From NCBI GenBank assembly GCA_963920665.1, contig OY987263.1:33592547-33656546 (forward strand): a stretch of 64,000 nt of DNA, given 5' to 3'. Positions 22,356 through 34,134 of the stretch are shown piece after piece. Source of the DNA: Straminergon stramineum. Lineage: Eukaryota; Streptophyta; Bryopsida; Hypnales; Calliergonaceae. A program made the translations under genes and the position numbers. The notes under the pieces are model-generated. The model was not told where the DNA came from and did not search any database. It saw nothing but the letters and a program-made list of their open reading frames with translations. Positions within the stretch are counted from its first letter, which is position 1; every line of letters begins with the position of its first letter.

Positions 22356-23313
22356 TCCCCTGAGGACCAAAAGTGTCCTCACATAGTTTAAGTCAAATTC
22401 AAAGTGTTGTAAATTTTGCATCCGATGTCTGAATTCAATAAAACTTATTGGGAAATTTTCGCTCTCTCTTCTAGTTTATGTGGTAAAATTTTCAGATAAA
22501 TCCAATGTGTACTGATTTTTTTAAGCCAAATCGAAGTTCATAGGTTCAATTTGAGTTCACCAAACTGCATTTGATGGCTGCAACTTCAGGGGCTTGTATC
22601 TCATTCATCAAATCTTCTTTTTCAATAAAATTTATTGGGATATGTTACCCTTGAAGTCTTTTTATTGTGGTAAAATTTTCATGTCAATCCAAGTTGTTTT
22701 GAATGTTTGGGAGCAATTCGAAGTTCAAAATTTTGATATTTTTTGGATTACAGTGAACTTCAGTGGCTTGTTTCTTCTTTATTTAGTGTCCGTTTTCAAT
22801 ATTTATTCTAGGGAAAGTTGCCTCTACTAGTCTAGTTTGTGTGGCTTAGTTTTCATACCAATCCAAGAAGTTATAAGTGACTGAGAAGCATTTTAGTAGA
22901 AGGAGGTCCAACCTTGAATGTGTTTTTTCTTGCTATTTTTTGACATTTCAAAGCCATTTTGTAGACACTATGAGTCAATTGAATGATATTTTCTTTCACC
23001 AATGCGTCTATATGTTGGTTTTGAATCATTTTAAAGTTTCAAGTTTTTTCATTTGAATAGGTTTAGAAATCAAATTTCATTTTCAAGTGTTTCTAGGAAA
23101 ATTTCATGTTTCTTGCATCCATTTTCAACACTAAAACATTATAATCTTGCAATCCATGTGGCCAAATGACTCCAAATTTGATTCACTTCATCTACAACAC
23201 GTACACTACAAGATTGTACATTTGACTTTTCTATACCTTAGTGACATTTAGATCTATAGCACTTCAAAAGCAATGATGTTTTTGAACCCAAAAAGGCCTT
23301 GGGCTTTTAGGGG
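22356..23313 (+). mobile_element. TTAA-type element, family 2, copy b (958 bp)
   Basis: The ends are TCCCCTGAGG and GGCCTTGGGCTTTTAGGGG. Flanks are TTCA and TTAT, each one base from TTAA. Its whole length aligns, inverted, with 45901-46866: TTTGAGTTCACCAAACTGCA, GATGGCTGCAACTT and GTGACATTTAGATC appear in both. The interior describes no protein. Confidence 0.65.
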
Positions 23314-24408
23314 TTATACTGAAACACCTCGTTACAAATGAGAATATTTACATCATCCACGTTCAAAACTTTAAGGTTTAACAGGATCAGAAAATTGAAG
23401 GCCGACTTGGTTCTGATGCAGTATTTTCATAAAACTGTGCACATCTATGTATGTATTCCTCGTCAGACTTTACAAGAGCGTTCTTATGGGAAGTAGTTTT
23501 GTTAAGTGAGTGAATTGCGTGCCAAATAAGTTAACATGTGATACGAGTTCCTTTGAATGACATACAGACTTAATATTTTGTTGCGATGTGACAGTCAACG
23601 AAAATCATCAGATGGGTGAACCAGGTCTGCCCAACAGTATTCTGATGCCCAATAGTTGGCATCTTCCCAGCGGGTTAACTGGTGATAGCTCGTAGCAGCG
23701 GCCATGTACAGTACAATTTCAGGCTCAAGTCATTCAAGAGGTGTGTTTCTTTGCTAAGATTTACACCTGCATTATTGATGCTTCTAGGGTGCAAGATGTG
23801 CCGGGTGAGCCACTCCATGGAGTGGCTAATTGCACATTAAGAACTGAGGAAATTGTACCACTTGGCTTGTCTTAACTGATTAATTTTCAAATGCGGTGGC
23901 ATACCCTCCAAAATATTCTGTATTTACTTGTCATAGAAGTTATGCCTGCCAAATTTCAATCAAAATACATTGGCACAATTTTCGAGTTCTTTGTGTACCT
24001 TCACATGTTCATAGCTGTGAACGTGAATTCTGTATCAATCCTATTTTTGACTCCATAAAAGCAAGCTCCTCAACCTTTATGTACGGTACGCACTGATTAA
24101 TCATCACCACTCCACGCTTTTTGGACTCGGTCTCAACGAAATCATGAAATACTATAGGAAGAAGCTTTTGTGCATGTCACATTCCAAAACACACCAGCAC
24201 AGATGAAATTTGAGTTTCATACGTTAGCACAAATTCCTTTTTTCTAATCAAACTTATTGTAGGCATTCCATGACTCTTTCCATAAACCGTCATTTTCTAT
24301 CTCACGTCGTGTACGAGTTTGTCCGGCCATGCAATGATGAGTGAATGAGAATTTTTTTTAAGCGTGACAATACAGAATTTTGAATGCACTGATCTCGTGT
24401 TCTTGCAG
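23314..24408. other. Mixed-composition region, nothing recognised
   Basis: GC content is moderately raised compared with the TE-rich flanks. No exon with a recognisable domain, no RNA gene and no terminal repeats were found. Confidence 0.4.
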
Positions 24409-24543
24409 TATGAATCCATCGTTGGCTTGGGCAGAATGCTTGGCTACGAACGCACAGTACAGTGGCTTCGAGCAATCGCTATGGAGCAGATGCCAGTGTA
24501 CGGATCTCTAACCGACAAGAATCTCAATTCACGGCGGTCCTAG
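24409..24543 (+). other. Exon-like segment, unidentified
   Basis: A polypyrimidine-AG acceptor-like sequence (GTTCTTGCAG ending at 24408) precedes 44 open codons ending in TAG at 24541-24543. The peptide (SIVGLGRMLGYERTVQWLRA and onward) has coding-like composition with a possible amphipathic helix, but I do not recognise it. No matching upstream exon was found. It could equally be chance. Confidence 0.25.
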
Positions 24544-26459
24544 CTAGCCGACACAGAATGGAATTGATAAAAAAAAATTATGCATCGTACCCAATTCTAC
24601 TGCATCGTGATTGATCTCCCCAACGTACTTCAACATTGATTGTTTCGTCTTCTCCTGTTTTTCCGGTAATCAACAGGATCAGGTTATGAAATCAATGTTT
24701 GAGTCACATTACCAGATGACACTAGCTTCTATCTTGTCCAGACTAAGGATGGAAGGCTGCGTGATTCTGAAGCACCTCATTGCATCACACAGCCAATTGA
24801 TCATTCGCTGCTGTCGTCAACGCAGAAACTATTCAACTGCACCTTTCCAGAGGTGGGGAATATAACGCACTCAGACCCGGCACGCCGCGGCTGATTACTT
24901 TCCCCAGTAGCTAATGTTGCGCTTTTCCCATTGGGACTCTGAATTTATATTTCGCTTTAGAAACAAGAATTGGAACTGGACAGGAAACTCGTTCTTGACA
25001 TCGTGCGCTCACGTCAATTGTGAAGACATTGTCTTCCCATTCAAGACCTGTCCCGAATTCTCGTCCTCATCCCAGCCCTGAAAAGTCAGCTGATGAGTCG
25101 ACATGGTCAGAAAGGCCGACATAGAGCCTCCTGCAGCTGCGCGAGCAATATGCACTCCCATACCTGATGGCCAATTCAGCGGAAGACCTGTCTCAAGCTA
25201 GCTTGCCCCTCTACTCTTAGCTGGTAAGAGTTGGCCGCTATTAATTGAAGCTGTCAAACATGCAGTTTAGATTAGAGTGGGTCCTCTCTCTTCCCTGGGC
25301 GGCTACTGTATATATCTCCTACCCAGCTAGATCTGTCGTCACTCTTTAACATTTGCGCCTCTCAAGCTCCAGATGTCGCTGAAAAGTTCAGCAACTCGTT
25401 CATGATGGCCGCCTTTGGGTGACTCTTGGACGTGTGACTGTGCTTGCGCGTGCTTAGCTTTCCAAACTGATCACCTTCTCCATCACCTAACTCCAAAGCC
25501 ATCAATCTCAAGGACTAGACTCGGCACCTAACTCCATGTCCTTAACTTCAGAATTGAATTCCCGTCACACCCAGGGTCCAAAGCTTTGATCGACCTCACG
25601 TTTTCCGAATGGATCATGCCACTGCAAAAGGGCGGATCGATTTGGCTACTCCACGGTGGTCCATTCATTTTTCACCGATGTGTGAGTGTACGCTAGCCTG
25701 TATCTGTGCGGAAAACCAGATTCACTTTTCCAAAAGAATATCAGTATCGTCTAAAGACCGATTCACAAAACTGAACAATCAAACCTCTTCATTAATTACT
25801 CGTATGAACTTTTGCTGAAATAAGATTCTAGCTAGCTAGAATGTCGTGGACACACTACGTCCTTAATTGCCCTGTTGCACTTTCAAGCCGAGTTGTAAAT
25901 AATGATCAAGTAGCTCAAAGCCACGGTGGTCAGATTCATCAAGAGATTTGTGTGAATGATCGAGTAATTTGTGACGGATCGGAGAACTACTGAGAAATTC
26001 CATCGGCGTCGTGGTCCGTCACTTGATCAGCTGAAGTTCCGGTCGCTGGAGAATTGAAGAACTCTACAGTAGACTACTGTCGAGTGTCGAGAATGGAGTT
26101 GTGCATAGCATGCTAGATTATAGCTCGCCCTACGCAAGAGTACACTTGTCCACTTTTGCTGGTGTCGGTTTCTTTTGGAGCTTTCTCAGCATGGGTTTGC
26201 AGGAAATGGTGGCATGGCCTGAGACGACCTTGGGACATTCGTGAAAACTTGCATCGTACTGTGCATGACATATCCTTCTGTGATGAAGTAATAATGGCAT
26301 TTTATGGGGAACACCGCCAAATTCCTGGATTGGGGGCGAAAATCCCATGCTACAGTGCCAGAGCTAGAACTCTAGAAGTGTCTCTTTCTTTTTTTTCTTT
26401 TTTGGTAACTAAGTGTAAGTGTCCTTGGCTTCCAATCTCAAGAAGATCTTAGAGGAGGG
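24544..26459. other. GC-richer region without recognised genes
   Basis: Composition is near-balanced and the sequence is non-repetitive. A TATA-like CTGTATATATCT occurs near 25307-25318 downstream of a CT-rich stretch, which could mark a promoter of an unannotated transcript. Open frames (24611-24865, 25609-25818, 26156-26452) lack recognisable motifs. Confidence 0.35.
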
Positions 26460-26464
26460 TAGTT

Positions 26465-26563
26465 AAAATCTAGTGCCATTTTGATGAGGTCAATTGAAAT
26501 CTAGTTCTGTTTTGATGAAGTCAATTGAAATCTAAGGTACTGTAGTGCCGCTTTGATAAAGTC
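26465..26563. repeat. Short tandem repeat, about 31-bp period
   Basis: Three units contain AAATCTAGTGCC-like sequence plus TTTTGATGARGTCAATTG. The second and third units diverge progressively. Confidence 0.65.
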
Positions 26564-26565
26564 AT

Positions 26566-27359
26566 CTACAATGATCCCACAATGATCAGGAAAATCCAGT
26601 GCCGCTGTTTGTCTTGCAGTGGGTCAGAGCATCGCCACTGGAAGAAGGCCCAGGCAACCCAGCACAGGGCTTGCCCAGCCTTGATTTCGTCCCCCATCAT
26701 TTTACGCGGTAACCCATAAATGTCGACACGGGCATTTAGTGTCCGATGGATGACAAAGAATCTCTCTATGTAGGCCATAGAACTACAACTATTCATCCTT
26801 GGAATTTTGTGAGGAACGGTGAGATCTTCTACAACACTTTGACCTCCAATGAGTATTTTTTATTTCTTTAAAGTAGATGATGTCACCCAGTTCCAAAACA
26901 GTTGATTTCCTCAATGACCGGTAGATGGTGTCCTTTTGAGGGTTATATTCCAAACTTACCTCCGGGCCCTTCAAATATTAAGTTGTGAATGCCATCCTAC
27001 AATGCTTGATCAATTTGACTTACTTGAATTCTGGGGAGCATTCTCTTGTCAATACTTTGTTTCTTGTTTGAGAGTCCAAATTTGTGGTGCACAGTGGCTT
27101 CTAAACTTAGAGCATCTTCAACCTTTCTCATTAAGCAAGCATGGCCTAGTCCAACACACCCTTCATTGTTTTGGACCTCCACTGCAAAGTCATTTTGACT
27201 TAGAATGTCATAGGACCCTATAGAAAACCTTCTCCAACCACAAGCTAGTCCCCTATGTTCAATCACTTCTATTAAAGAAAACGTGAAGCCTCTAGAGGAC
27301 CGCCAAGCAATCGCATCCTTAAATATTTCCACTTCATCATCAGACCTACAGAATCTCAC
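26566..27359 (-). pseudogene. Degraded coding stretch of unknown origin
   Basis: Three consecutive minus-strand open frames in different phases (27359-26997, 26974-26789, 26796-26566) have amino-acid usage that looks coding, with segments such as NNEGCVGLGHACLMRKVEDA and IHRTLNARVDIYGLP. Stops and frame changes between them suggest a broken gene or transposon protein. I do not recognise a family, and it may be fortuitous. Confidence 0.25.
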
Positions 27360-27445
27360 TTATTATGTATTCACTTTATTTGACTTTCGCAAGAATGAAG
27401 TCAAGACTTAAGAATCAAGGTGCATGAGAAGTAGGTTTACAAGTT

Positions 27446-27480
27446 AGGTGCATTAGAATACAGGGTGTTTAATAATCAAC
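27446..27480 (+). repeat. Direct repeat, left copy
   Basis: AGGTGCATTAGAATACAGGG followed by TGTTTAATAAT recurs at 28780-28812 with three differences, in the same orientation about 1.33 kb away. Related GTGTTTAAT and ACACAT motifs are scattered between the copies (28430-28620). The pair may bound an old insertion. Confidence 0.5.
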
Positions 27481-27582
27481 CATAAATCCAAGTCTAATTA
27501 TTAATCAGTTTAGAGTAGAAGTTGTTTAATGAACTCTAATGTGTATTTAACTAAGTTGGTTTATTGATCAACTCTTATGTGT

Positions 27583-27800
27583 TTAATCCCTAAAGATTGA
27601 AGACATATTTTGGGTAGAAATTGTGAAAAACTCCCACTTTTTAGGGCAATGAGGAAAAAATGCAGAAAAAAGTTTTTTTTCAAAATTCAATTGTACAAGT
27701 ATGTACTAAACTACTATAGGAATGTGTGGAAAACAATTCTAAAACTTTGATCGCATGGATTGAAAGATTATAACATTTAGAGTTAAAAGAAAAAGTTTTA
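27583..27800 (-). mobile_element. Fragment of TTAA family 2
   Basis: TTAA at 27579-27582 is followed by TCCCTAAAGATTG. GCATGGATTGAAAGATTATA near 27754-27773 matches the inverse of ATTATAATCTTGCAATCCAT in the 22356-23313 element. The other end was not found. Confidence 0.4.
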
Positions 27801-27989
27801 TTTTAACCTTGCCTGATAGGGCCAATAGACTAAAGTTAACTCCTCTTAGAATGAGATTTTTGCACTACACATGATTATTTTTTTGAACTCTTCTACCTTG
27901 TATCATATAAGTTACATACCTACCAATTTTCAAAGGTAGAGGAGGTGTCTTGCACATGCTACCCAAAGCCACTCAAGAAAATACATACT

Positions 27990-28414
27990 TTGATGATGAG
28001 ATTTGAGGGAAAAAAATGAGTTTGGAACTATCTTTATTGTTTAGAATTGCGTACACAAGAGAGGCTTGTTTGCACAAATGTGGAGGATATAAAATAATGA
28101 ATTTTTAGATTCCCTTTGATAGACACATGTATGCCTACTATATTAATATACCATAGAAATTTCAGCTGAAAATCACTAATTTAAACCACTCAGTAGTATA
28201 AAAAACCCTTAAATGTCAAAGTGTGACAAATTAACAAAATTGACTTTTAAATATAAAATTATTTTTTAAAATTCTGAAAAATAAGGAATATAATAACAAA
28301 AAAGATATCTAGAAATGCATTTTTTTGGTTTTGGAATTGGATTCATAATTCAAAAGTTATAGCTTTCCAAAATCAAAACACAACGAAACTAACAGGTGTT
28401 TCTTGCAATCACCC
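27990..28414 (+). mobile_element. Right part of a GGGTCATTGC-family element
   Basis: The right terminus, complemented, is GGGTGATTGCAAGAAACACC, as in the elements at 32310 and 34135. The inner sequence follows them too: a GATGAGATTT start, GGACATAAAATAA-like, TTTCAACTCTAAATCA-like and AAATTAACAAAA blocks. The left portion is missing or replaced. Confidence 0.55.
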
Positions 28415-31320
28415 ACAACTCAACTTTGATGTTTATCCAACACATTGGTCCATTAACACATCAAAGTTCATTAAACACATCAGTCCATGTATTTAATGAA
28501 ATTTGTTGGATTACACATTAGTTCATGTGTTTAATTAGATTCCATTTCATTTGTTAAAAACAACAACAAGGTGTTTAATTAATCCATGTGTTTAATCAAT
28601 CCACGTGTTTAAAAAATAAAAACAAATGAAATGGAATTTGTTATAGATCACATGAAGGGATTCATTAAACACATAGACTTATTCCAACTGAGTGCACAAG
28701 GTGTTAATAAAATTCCATTTCATTTGTTTCAAAACAAAAGTCTTAATCAAACTTGGATTATTAATCAACCTAAAATACAAGGTACATTAGAGTACAAGGT
28801 GTTTAATAATGAATCCTAAACTTAAGGTACAAGGTGTTTATTAATTAGGATTAAGATGCATCAAAGTTAAAATACACCTCTAATACTCGGATTTTGAGCA
28901 ACCCCATACATTGACAATCATCCAACATCCCAATGTAAAGTAAAGAACAATAGGTAAAAAAACTAATGGAAGTGCAAAATAAAATGTAATCTTTGGGGTC
29001 CTTTGAGGGCTTTTTAGCAATCCTCTACAAGGTCTATTTTTTTTCAATTGATAGGGACCTTAATTAGATTGCATGTAATATTATTTATTTTGTTTGACCT
29101 TTTGTTTTTTTCTTGCAATTGGTTGTTAGAGTCAACATTGTTAAGTTGTTGGGGTGTAGACACATTTATTGTAGGGTCTCCAAGTAAAGGGGGCACGTGA
29201 CAACAAAGGCATTGTAAGTGAGTTTTTATAGCAAGGGCAATTGAGGTGGGTGAGAAAGTGAGTTAGTTAGAATGTCGGGTGTAAGTGAGGGGCAATGTGA
29301 GAGCTTAGAAGAGCCTTTTGATGAGGGTGCAAAGTTCACTAAGAGACAAAGAAGGCAATTTAGGGTTTGAGGAGGAAGGTGGCACTATTAACATGGAAGG
29401 AAATTAGAGCTATGCATGGGAGTAATGGATTTGCACCTACAAGGCATTGAAGTGCCATGAGAGGGAGAAATTGTAGGGCTACAACACCAATTTCAATACC
29501 AAAAGGCTGAAATTTCTACCTCAAAGAAGAGTACTAGTTGACATGAACAATGTCCTCACTATCTCACAAGACCCAATTTGAGAGAACTAATAGAAAAAAC
29601 AGTGCTTTTGAAAACAAATTTTTGACCATTACGAAAGTCATAGGCTATGAGCCACTAGGCCAATTAGGTTGCTAGAGAGTAAATTGGATCAATGAAACAT
29701 GAAGTGGGTGATTTTGTAGCTTATCATAATCAAGTTACAAAGGTTAGAAAAAGTAGCACTAGTGGTGTAGATATTCTTTGTATGGCAAAATATTTGTGTA
29801 GGTCAAAGGCACGCTAAGCATCTTGAATTCACATTCAAACATGTTTGGATGCTTGCAAAGGATTTCCCTTACTAGTCTAAAGGATGTTGTCTAAATAAAT
29901 AAGCTACACTTTTAAAGAAGAAGGTTGTTTCATCCAGCCATGACTCCCATGAGGCACTTCTTGAATCAATTAGTATAGTAGAAGGTCAATTGGATCCAAA
30001 TGCCAATAGGAAATTGTGAGACTATCCTTCAAGCTTAAAGAACCAAGGCTACTAAGGAAATATACAAATTGAGCAAGGAGTAGGATGGAACCTTGTATGA
30101 CATGCCAAAGCTACCTTTGATCTTCTAGTCACTAATCTCAAGAAAAAATGGCATTGGTAGAGCATGAGTATACAACTTTTCTATTATATGCAAGGATCAT
30201 TGGCATTAAAACAACCTAGAAGATTGCTTTTGTAAAAATTATACAAAATTAAAAGGACCCAAAAATTAGGTGCAAATCGAATTAAATTAAAATGAAATGT
30301 TGAATTTGTTAGGTTTCACATTTGTTAAAAAAACCTTCACAATATATATGAAGAATTGAAACACCTACACATAATTTGAAAATTCCCTACAAGAAGTTTC
30401 CTCCAATTAAAATTCATTTGCAATGTTTTTATATAATTAAAAATCTTTATTTTTTTATTCAAAAGCCCTTGAAAAAGGATAGCTTGGCCTACAATACATG
30501 TATTATAAAAATTATATAATTAGACTTTTAATTCTATTATTTTCCTAGAAAAATATTCATTTCATGTATATAATTATTTTTTTAGATTCCTTATTGAAAG
30601 GTCTACAAGAGTTTTCTACATTAAAATAAATTATATTCCTTGAAATTGGACTAAAATGCATCATAAGTGATTATAATTAGGGCCCTGTAATATGAAAGTT
30701 TTATACTTGGGTGTTGGAGGAGCAAAATTTTCTCATTTCAATGACTACTCCTAATTCCTAGATAACATCATTGGCAACCCAAGCATTCCTGGGAATTCAG
30801 TAGCAATAAGAGTTAGAAATTTTTTGTAACATCGCAAACTAAGAAGATCGAATCCGAAAGTTGAAAGAAGTAGTTGACAAAGAGATTGTCAATGCCAAAG
30901 TTTTCAAGGCGAAGGAAGTATGACAAGCTATAGAAGAAGTCAAGCAATAAGAAATAGACAAACAATTGTGGGAAGTGGTTGTAGGTCTTAGCGTTGACAA
31001 GAAGGCAAGTGAAGAGTATAGAGCATGGTTTCAAGCAAAGAGAAGACACTCACAGAGAATTCTTGGTTGAAGACACACACAATTAGGTTGAAGATACCCC
31101 CAACATTGTTGAATTGGTTGGTGGATTCAAGTTTAGAGAGCTCAACTACATTGAAATGTAGGGGTGCCTTCTAAATTTAGGACTACTAAGGGATAAGATG
31201 CAAGAAGTTCGTCTATACTAGACCAAAGAGGTGGTCTTGAGTTAGGATCTAAGGGAAGGCACACCTTGAATGCAAAAGGTGGCTAGCATGGGCAAAGAGA
31301 TTAGCTGCTAGTTGTATGCA
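28415..31320. other. AT-rich intergenic DNA with broken coding-like frames
   Basis: 28430-28830 is rich in GTGTTTAAT repeats and contains the right copy of the direct repeat (28780-28812). From about 29,200 and 30,790 onward the plus strand shows interrupted, Lys/Glu-rich frames (for example EVVDKEIVNAKVFKAKEV near 30,860) that may be remains of a transposon or gene, but no family could be assigned. Confidence 0.35.
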
Positions 31321-31417
31321 CACTACAAGAGAAAGGGGTGATTTAAGCAAGTTTTTAAGTATAGTGTCTAGGACTATACTTAAAAACTCGCTTAAATCAC
31401 CCCTTTCTCTTACAGGG
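31321..31417. mobile_element. 97-bp CACTA miniature foldback element
   Basis: It starts CACTACAAGAGAAAGGGGTG, and the whole sequence folds on itself: the left arm to about 31365 and the right arm from about 31373 are nearly perfect complements around a 7-base loop. The right terminus has three changes in its last bases. Identical GCA trinucleotides flank it (31318-31320 and 31418-31420), a typical CACTA 3-bp duplication. The core TTTTTAAGTATAGTCCTAG-like string also occurs in the CACTA MITE 61820-62043, so the two are related. Confidence 0.85.
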
Positions 31418-32159
31418 GCAAGGTGGTATAAATGGGCAAGTGAATGGAAGAGGAGAAAGGCCAATCTTATGGGTGGAGGATCTTCAACACCTATGAAGTT
31501 TGCATAGCCATTCACCAATTTAGAAGGTTTATGCTTGAAGACAATGAGGACAAATTTTCATGTTTGGAGGTGGTGTGGATACAAGAGACTATTTGTAGGA
31601 AAGAGGATATGGCAATGGTGATTTTAGAGGCCAACAAGTCTAGGGTAGGTTTCAAATAGAGAGGCGAAGCTTTGAAAAAAGGTCCAAAGGGCATTGAGGG
31701 GCAAGTTAAGGTCATTTTGAAGGCAAGATGGGTATTAAAGTGGGTTCTTTTGATGTTATGGTACTATGTGCACATGGAGGACTGGAGGTGTTGTTAGTTG
31801 AAGCTCTGGGGCAAAGAAGTAATTTGATTGCCCTAAATTACAATAGGAGAGATGGTAGTGCTGGTAGAGGAGATCAATTAATGCCTACATATTTTATATT
31901 CACATAAGGTAGATACTAGTGAATGGGATGTACATAATAGACACAATTATTCATATGGTGTGCTTGCATTGGATTCACATGATAGTATAGATGACACCAA
32001 ATTTGAAGAAGTGAACACCATTTTGAGACTAAATAGACAACACTTTTATCAATGAAATTGAAATGTAAATTTTTTTTATTTATGCAAGGTTCTAGATTTT
32101 AATAGCCTACAAGTATTTGATCAAATCTCCCTTCAATAAATAATAGGGATGTGAATCTA
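31418..32159. other. Intergenic DNA with short open frames
   Basis: Plus-strand frames at 31444-31659 and nearby (for example ending IDDTKFEEVNTILRLN near 32,030) have coding-like composition but stops and phase changes. I recognise no family. They may belong to the transposon that encoded the Harbinger transposase downstream. Confidence 0.3.
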
Positions 32160-34030
32160 GCAACTCTCTAGTACCATTGATCAACTATCAGTTGTCTTTT
32201 GAAGCTCAAATCAGTTGCTTGCAACTCCTTGATGATGTCTTCTAGATCTTGCACATCTTGTTCATTTTCTACAATCATATTGTGGAGAATGCAACAAATA
32301 AAAATTATAGGGTCATTGCAAGAAACACCGTAAAGTTTCTATAGCGTTTTCCATAGTACACTATTTTTTTCAAGAGTACTTTATAATTAGAAAAAAAAAA
32401 TTTATAGAAAAAGTAAGTTTATTGTATAAAACTTTTTAAAAAAAAAGGTACCATATGAAGGAAAAGTATAGAAAAATTCTCTAAGTAGGAGAACTAGAAA
32501 AGTGCAAAATCTCATGAAAATTGGCACTTTCACATTTTTATTTGTAAAAAATAGGGAAATCAATTTTTTTTAAAACTAAAAAATTTCCATTTGGGAAGAG
32601 TTAATGGTGATGAGATTTTACCAAAAGAATGATCTTAGAACCATCTTCAATGTTCAAAAATTGTGCATAGTGGGAGTGTTGTTTGCACTCATGTAGAGGA
32701 CATAAAATAAATACATTTTCAAATTTCCTTTCATTGGTAGATATATGCTTTCCTACTATGCAAAAGGCCATAAAAGTTTCAACTCTAGATCATTGAATTT
32801 AGAGACTCCTAACATAGTAAACCCCCCTAAATTGCACTCTCTGGCAAATTAACAAAAATCATTTTTAAATACAAAATGATTCTTTTTAATTTCTGAAAAA
32901 CAAGAGATGTGATTAACATGAAGTTTGACAAGTTCTATAGAAATTTCATGTTCATGGGACTTCTGCTTGGAAAGTTATAGCAAATAACAAAAGATCACTC
33001 TCAATGTGATGGAGAATAGGACCATTGTTTCTTGCAATGATCCTATATCAAAAATAGTTTCTATGCTCCAAAAGCAACATGGGTAGCGGATGATAACAAA
33101 GACGTGTTCGTATGACCTCAAAAACAACACTACATCTTTTCACACAACCTCTTGCCTCTCCAAAAAGTACACCTACTTCTCATCGGGTGCCATATAAATA
33201 GTTTGCACAACACAAGGCCATTTGAGGTAGATGCCATTTGTTAGTAAATAGTATCTGTCATAGTAGCATCTATTCATTTTGAATGCCATGTCTCAAGCAT
33301 TGCTTGTCAATAGATTACAAACTAGTGGGAAATGGGCAAGTACATTATTTGAGGTCATTGTCATTGTTAGACCAGGGTAACCTAAAGAAACATGCAAAAT
33401 GTGCAAGTTTTCACTTGCTATGACTTCTTGGATGATAAATTTTTACCTCATTTATCTTTGAAGTTCCTCTACAAAGCCACTAGGCAGTTCTTCCATTCAT
33501 AGTGCATACAATCTTCTAAGGCAAAAATCCTTGAAAACTCACATGTCTTATTGATAGTTCTTTGTTTCACAAAATCTTCTCGGGTGGGTTAATGCAATCA
33601 CGCAAGTAAAAACTCTCAAATTGAGCCCTACTAGCAATCCAAAAGCATTTCAAAGACTCCATAGTAGTAAGTGGACTCACTAGTTCTACAATATTCATCA
33701 ATTCTGTCAACACATAGCACTTAAAACAACATTTTTAGAGCATATGTGATATTCTAATGAAGAAATAATCTCTATAATCCATATGCATGCATTTTAAAAA
33801 TGAAGTAGTTGTCTTGACTACAAACCCTATCCATGATGATTATGAACAATGAGCATTGCATATGATACTTGCATTGAAAGAAACTTAGACCATAAATAAG
33901 AATGTCATTGAATTAATCTTTTATCATGCCTTCATAACTCTCTTCTCTATCCCTTCCAAATGAATATTTGTATGTCTCCCAAATTGGGATCTACTAGCAA
34001 CCCTAGTCCTTTCCAAAGGACCTTTGAAAT
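32160..34030 (-). pseudogene. PIF/Harbinger transposase pseudogene, split by an insertion
   Basis: Read on the minus strand from about 34,030, segments match plant Harbinger (HARBI1-like) transposase in order: an N-terminal IHLEGIEKRVMKA region, FNDILIYG and MDRVCSQDNYFIFKMHAYGL, DEYCRTSEST, then DCMHYEWKNC (33485-33514, the first catalytic Asp), IIQEVIASENLHILH, a frameshifted SNNDND (near 33360), NGIYLKWPCVVQTI, and finally CCILHNMIVENE (32261-32295). Multiple stops and frameshifts are present, and the KDVERAFG region has lost its catalytic Glu. An element at 32310-33043 lies within it. Harbinger transposases act with a Myb-like partner on TTA/TAA targets, and no partner frame was seen. Confidence 0.85.
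32310..33043. mobile_element. GGGTCATTGC-family element A (734 bp), inserted in the Harbinger pseudogene
   Basis: The left end GGGTCATTGCAAGAAACA and the complemented right end GGATCATTGCAAGAAACA differ by one base. TATA flanks both sides (32306-32309 and 33044-33047). Collapsing one TATA copy makes the pseudogene continuous and in frame (SIETIFDII then FICCILHNMIVENE), so this is the real insertion boundary. The interior is AT-rich and non-coding. It is related along its length to 34135-34874. Confidence 0.8.
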
Positions 34031-34134
34031 CCATTTGAAGTTCCATAACTCACTCAAACATAAATCATTCTTCTTTTCATCCTCAAATAATTGCTCTTTG
34101 TAGCCAAGAGCCGCATTCTCCAAGAGTGCATTAT

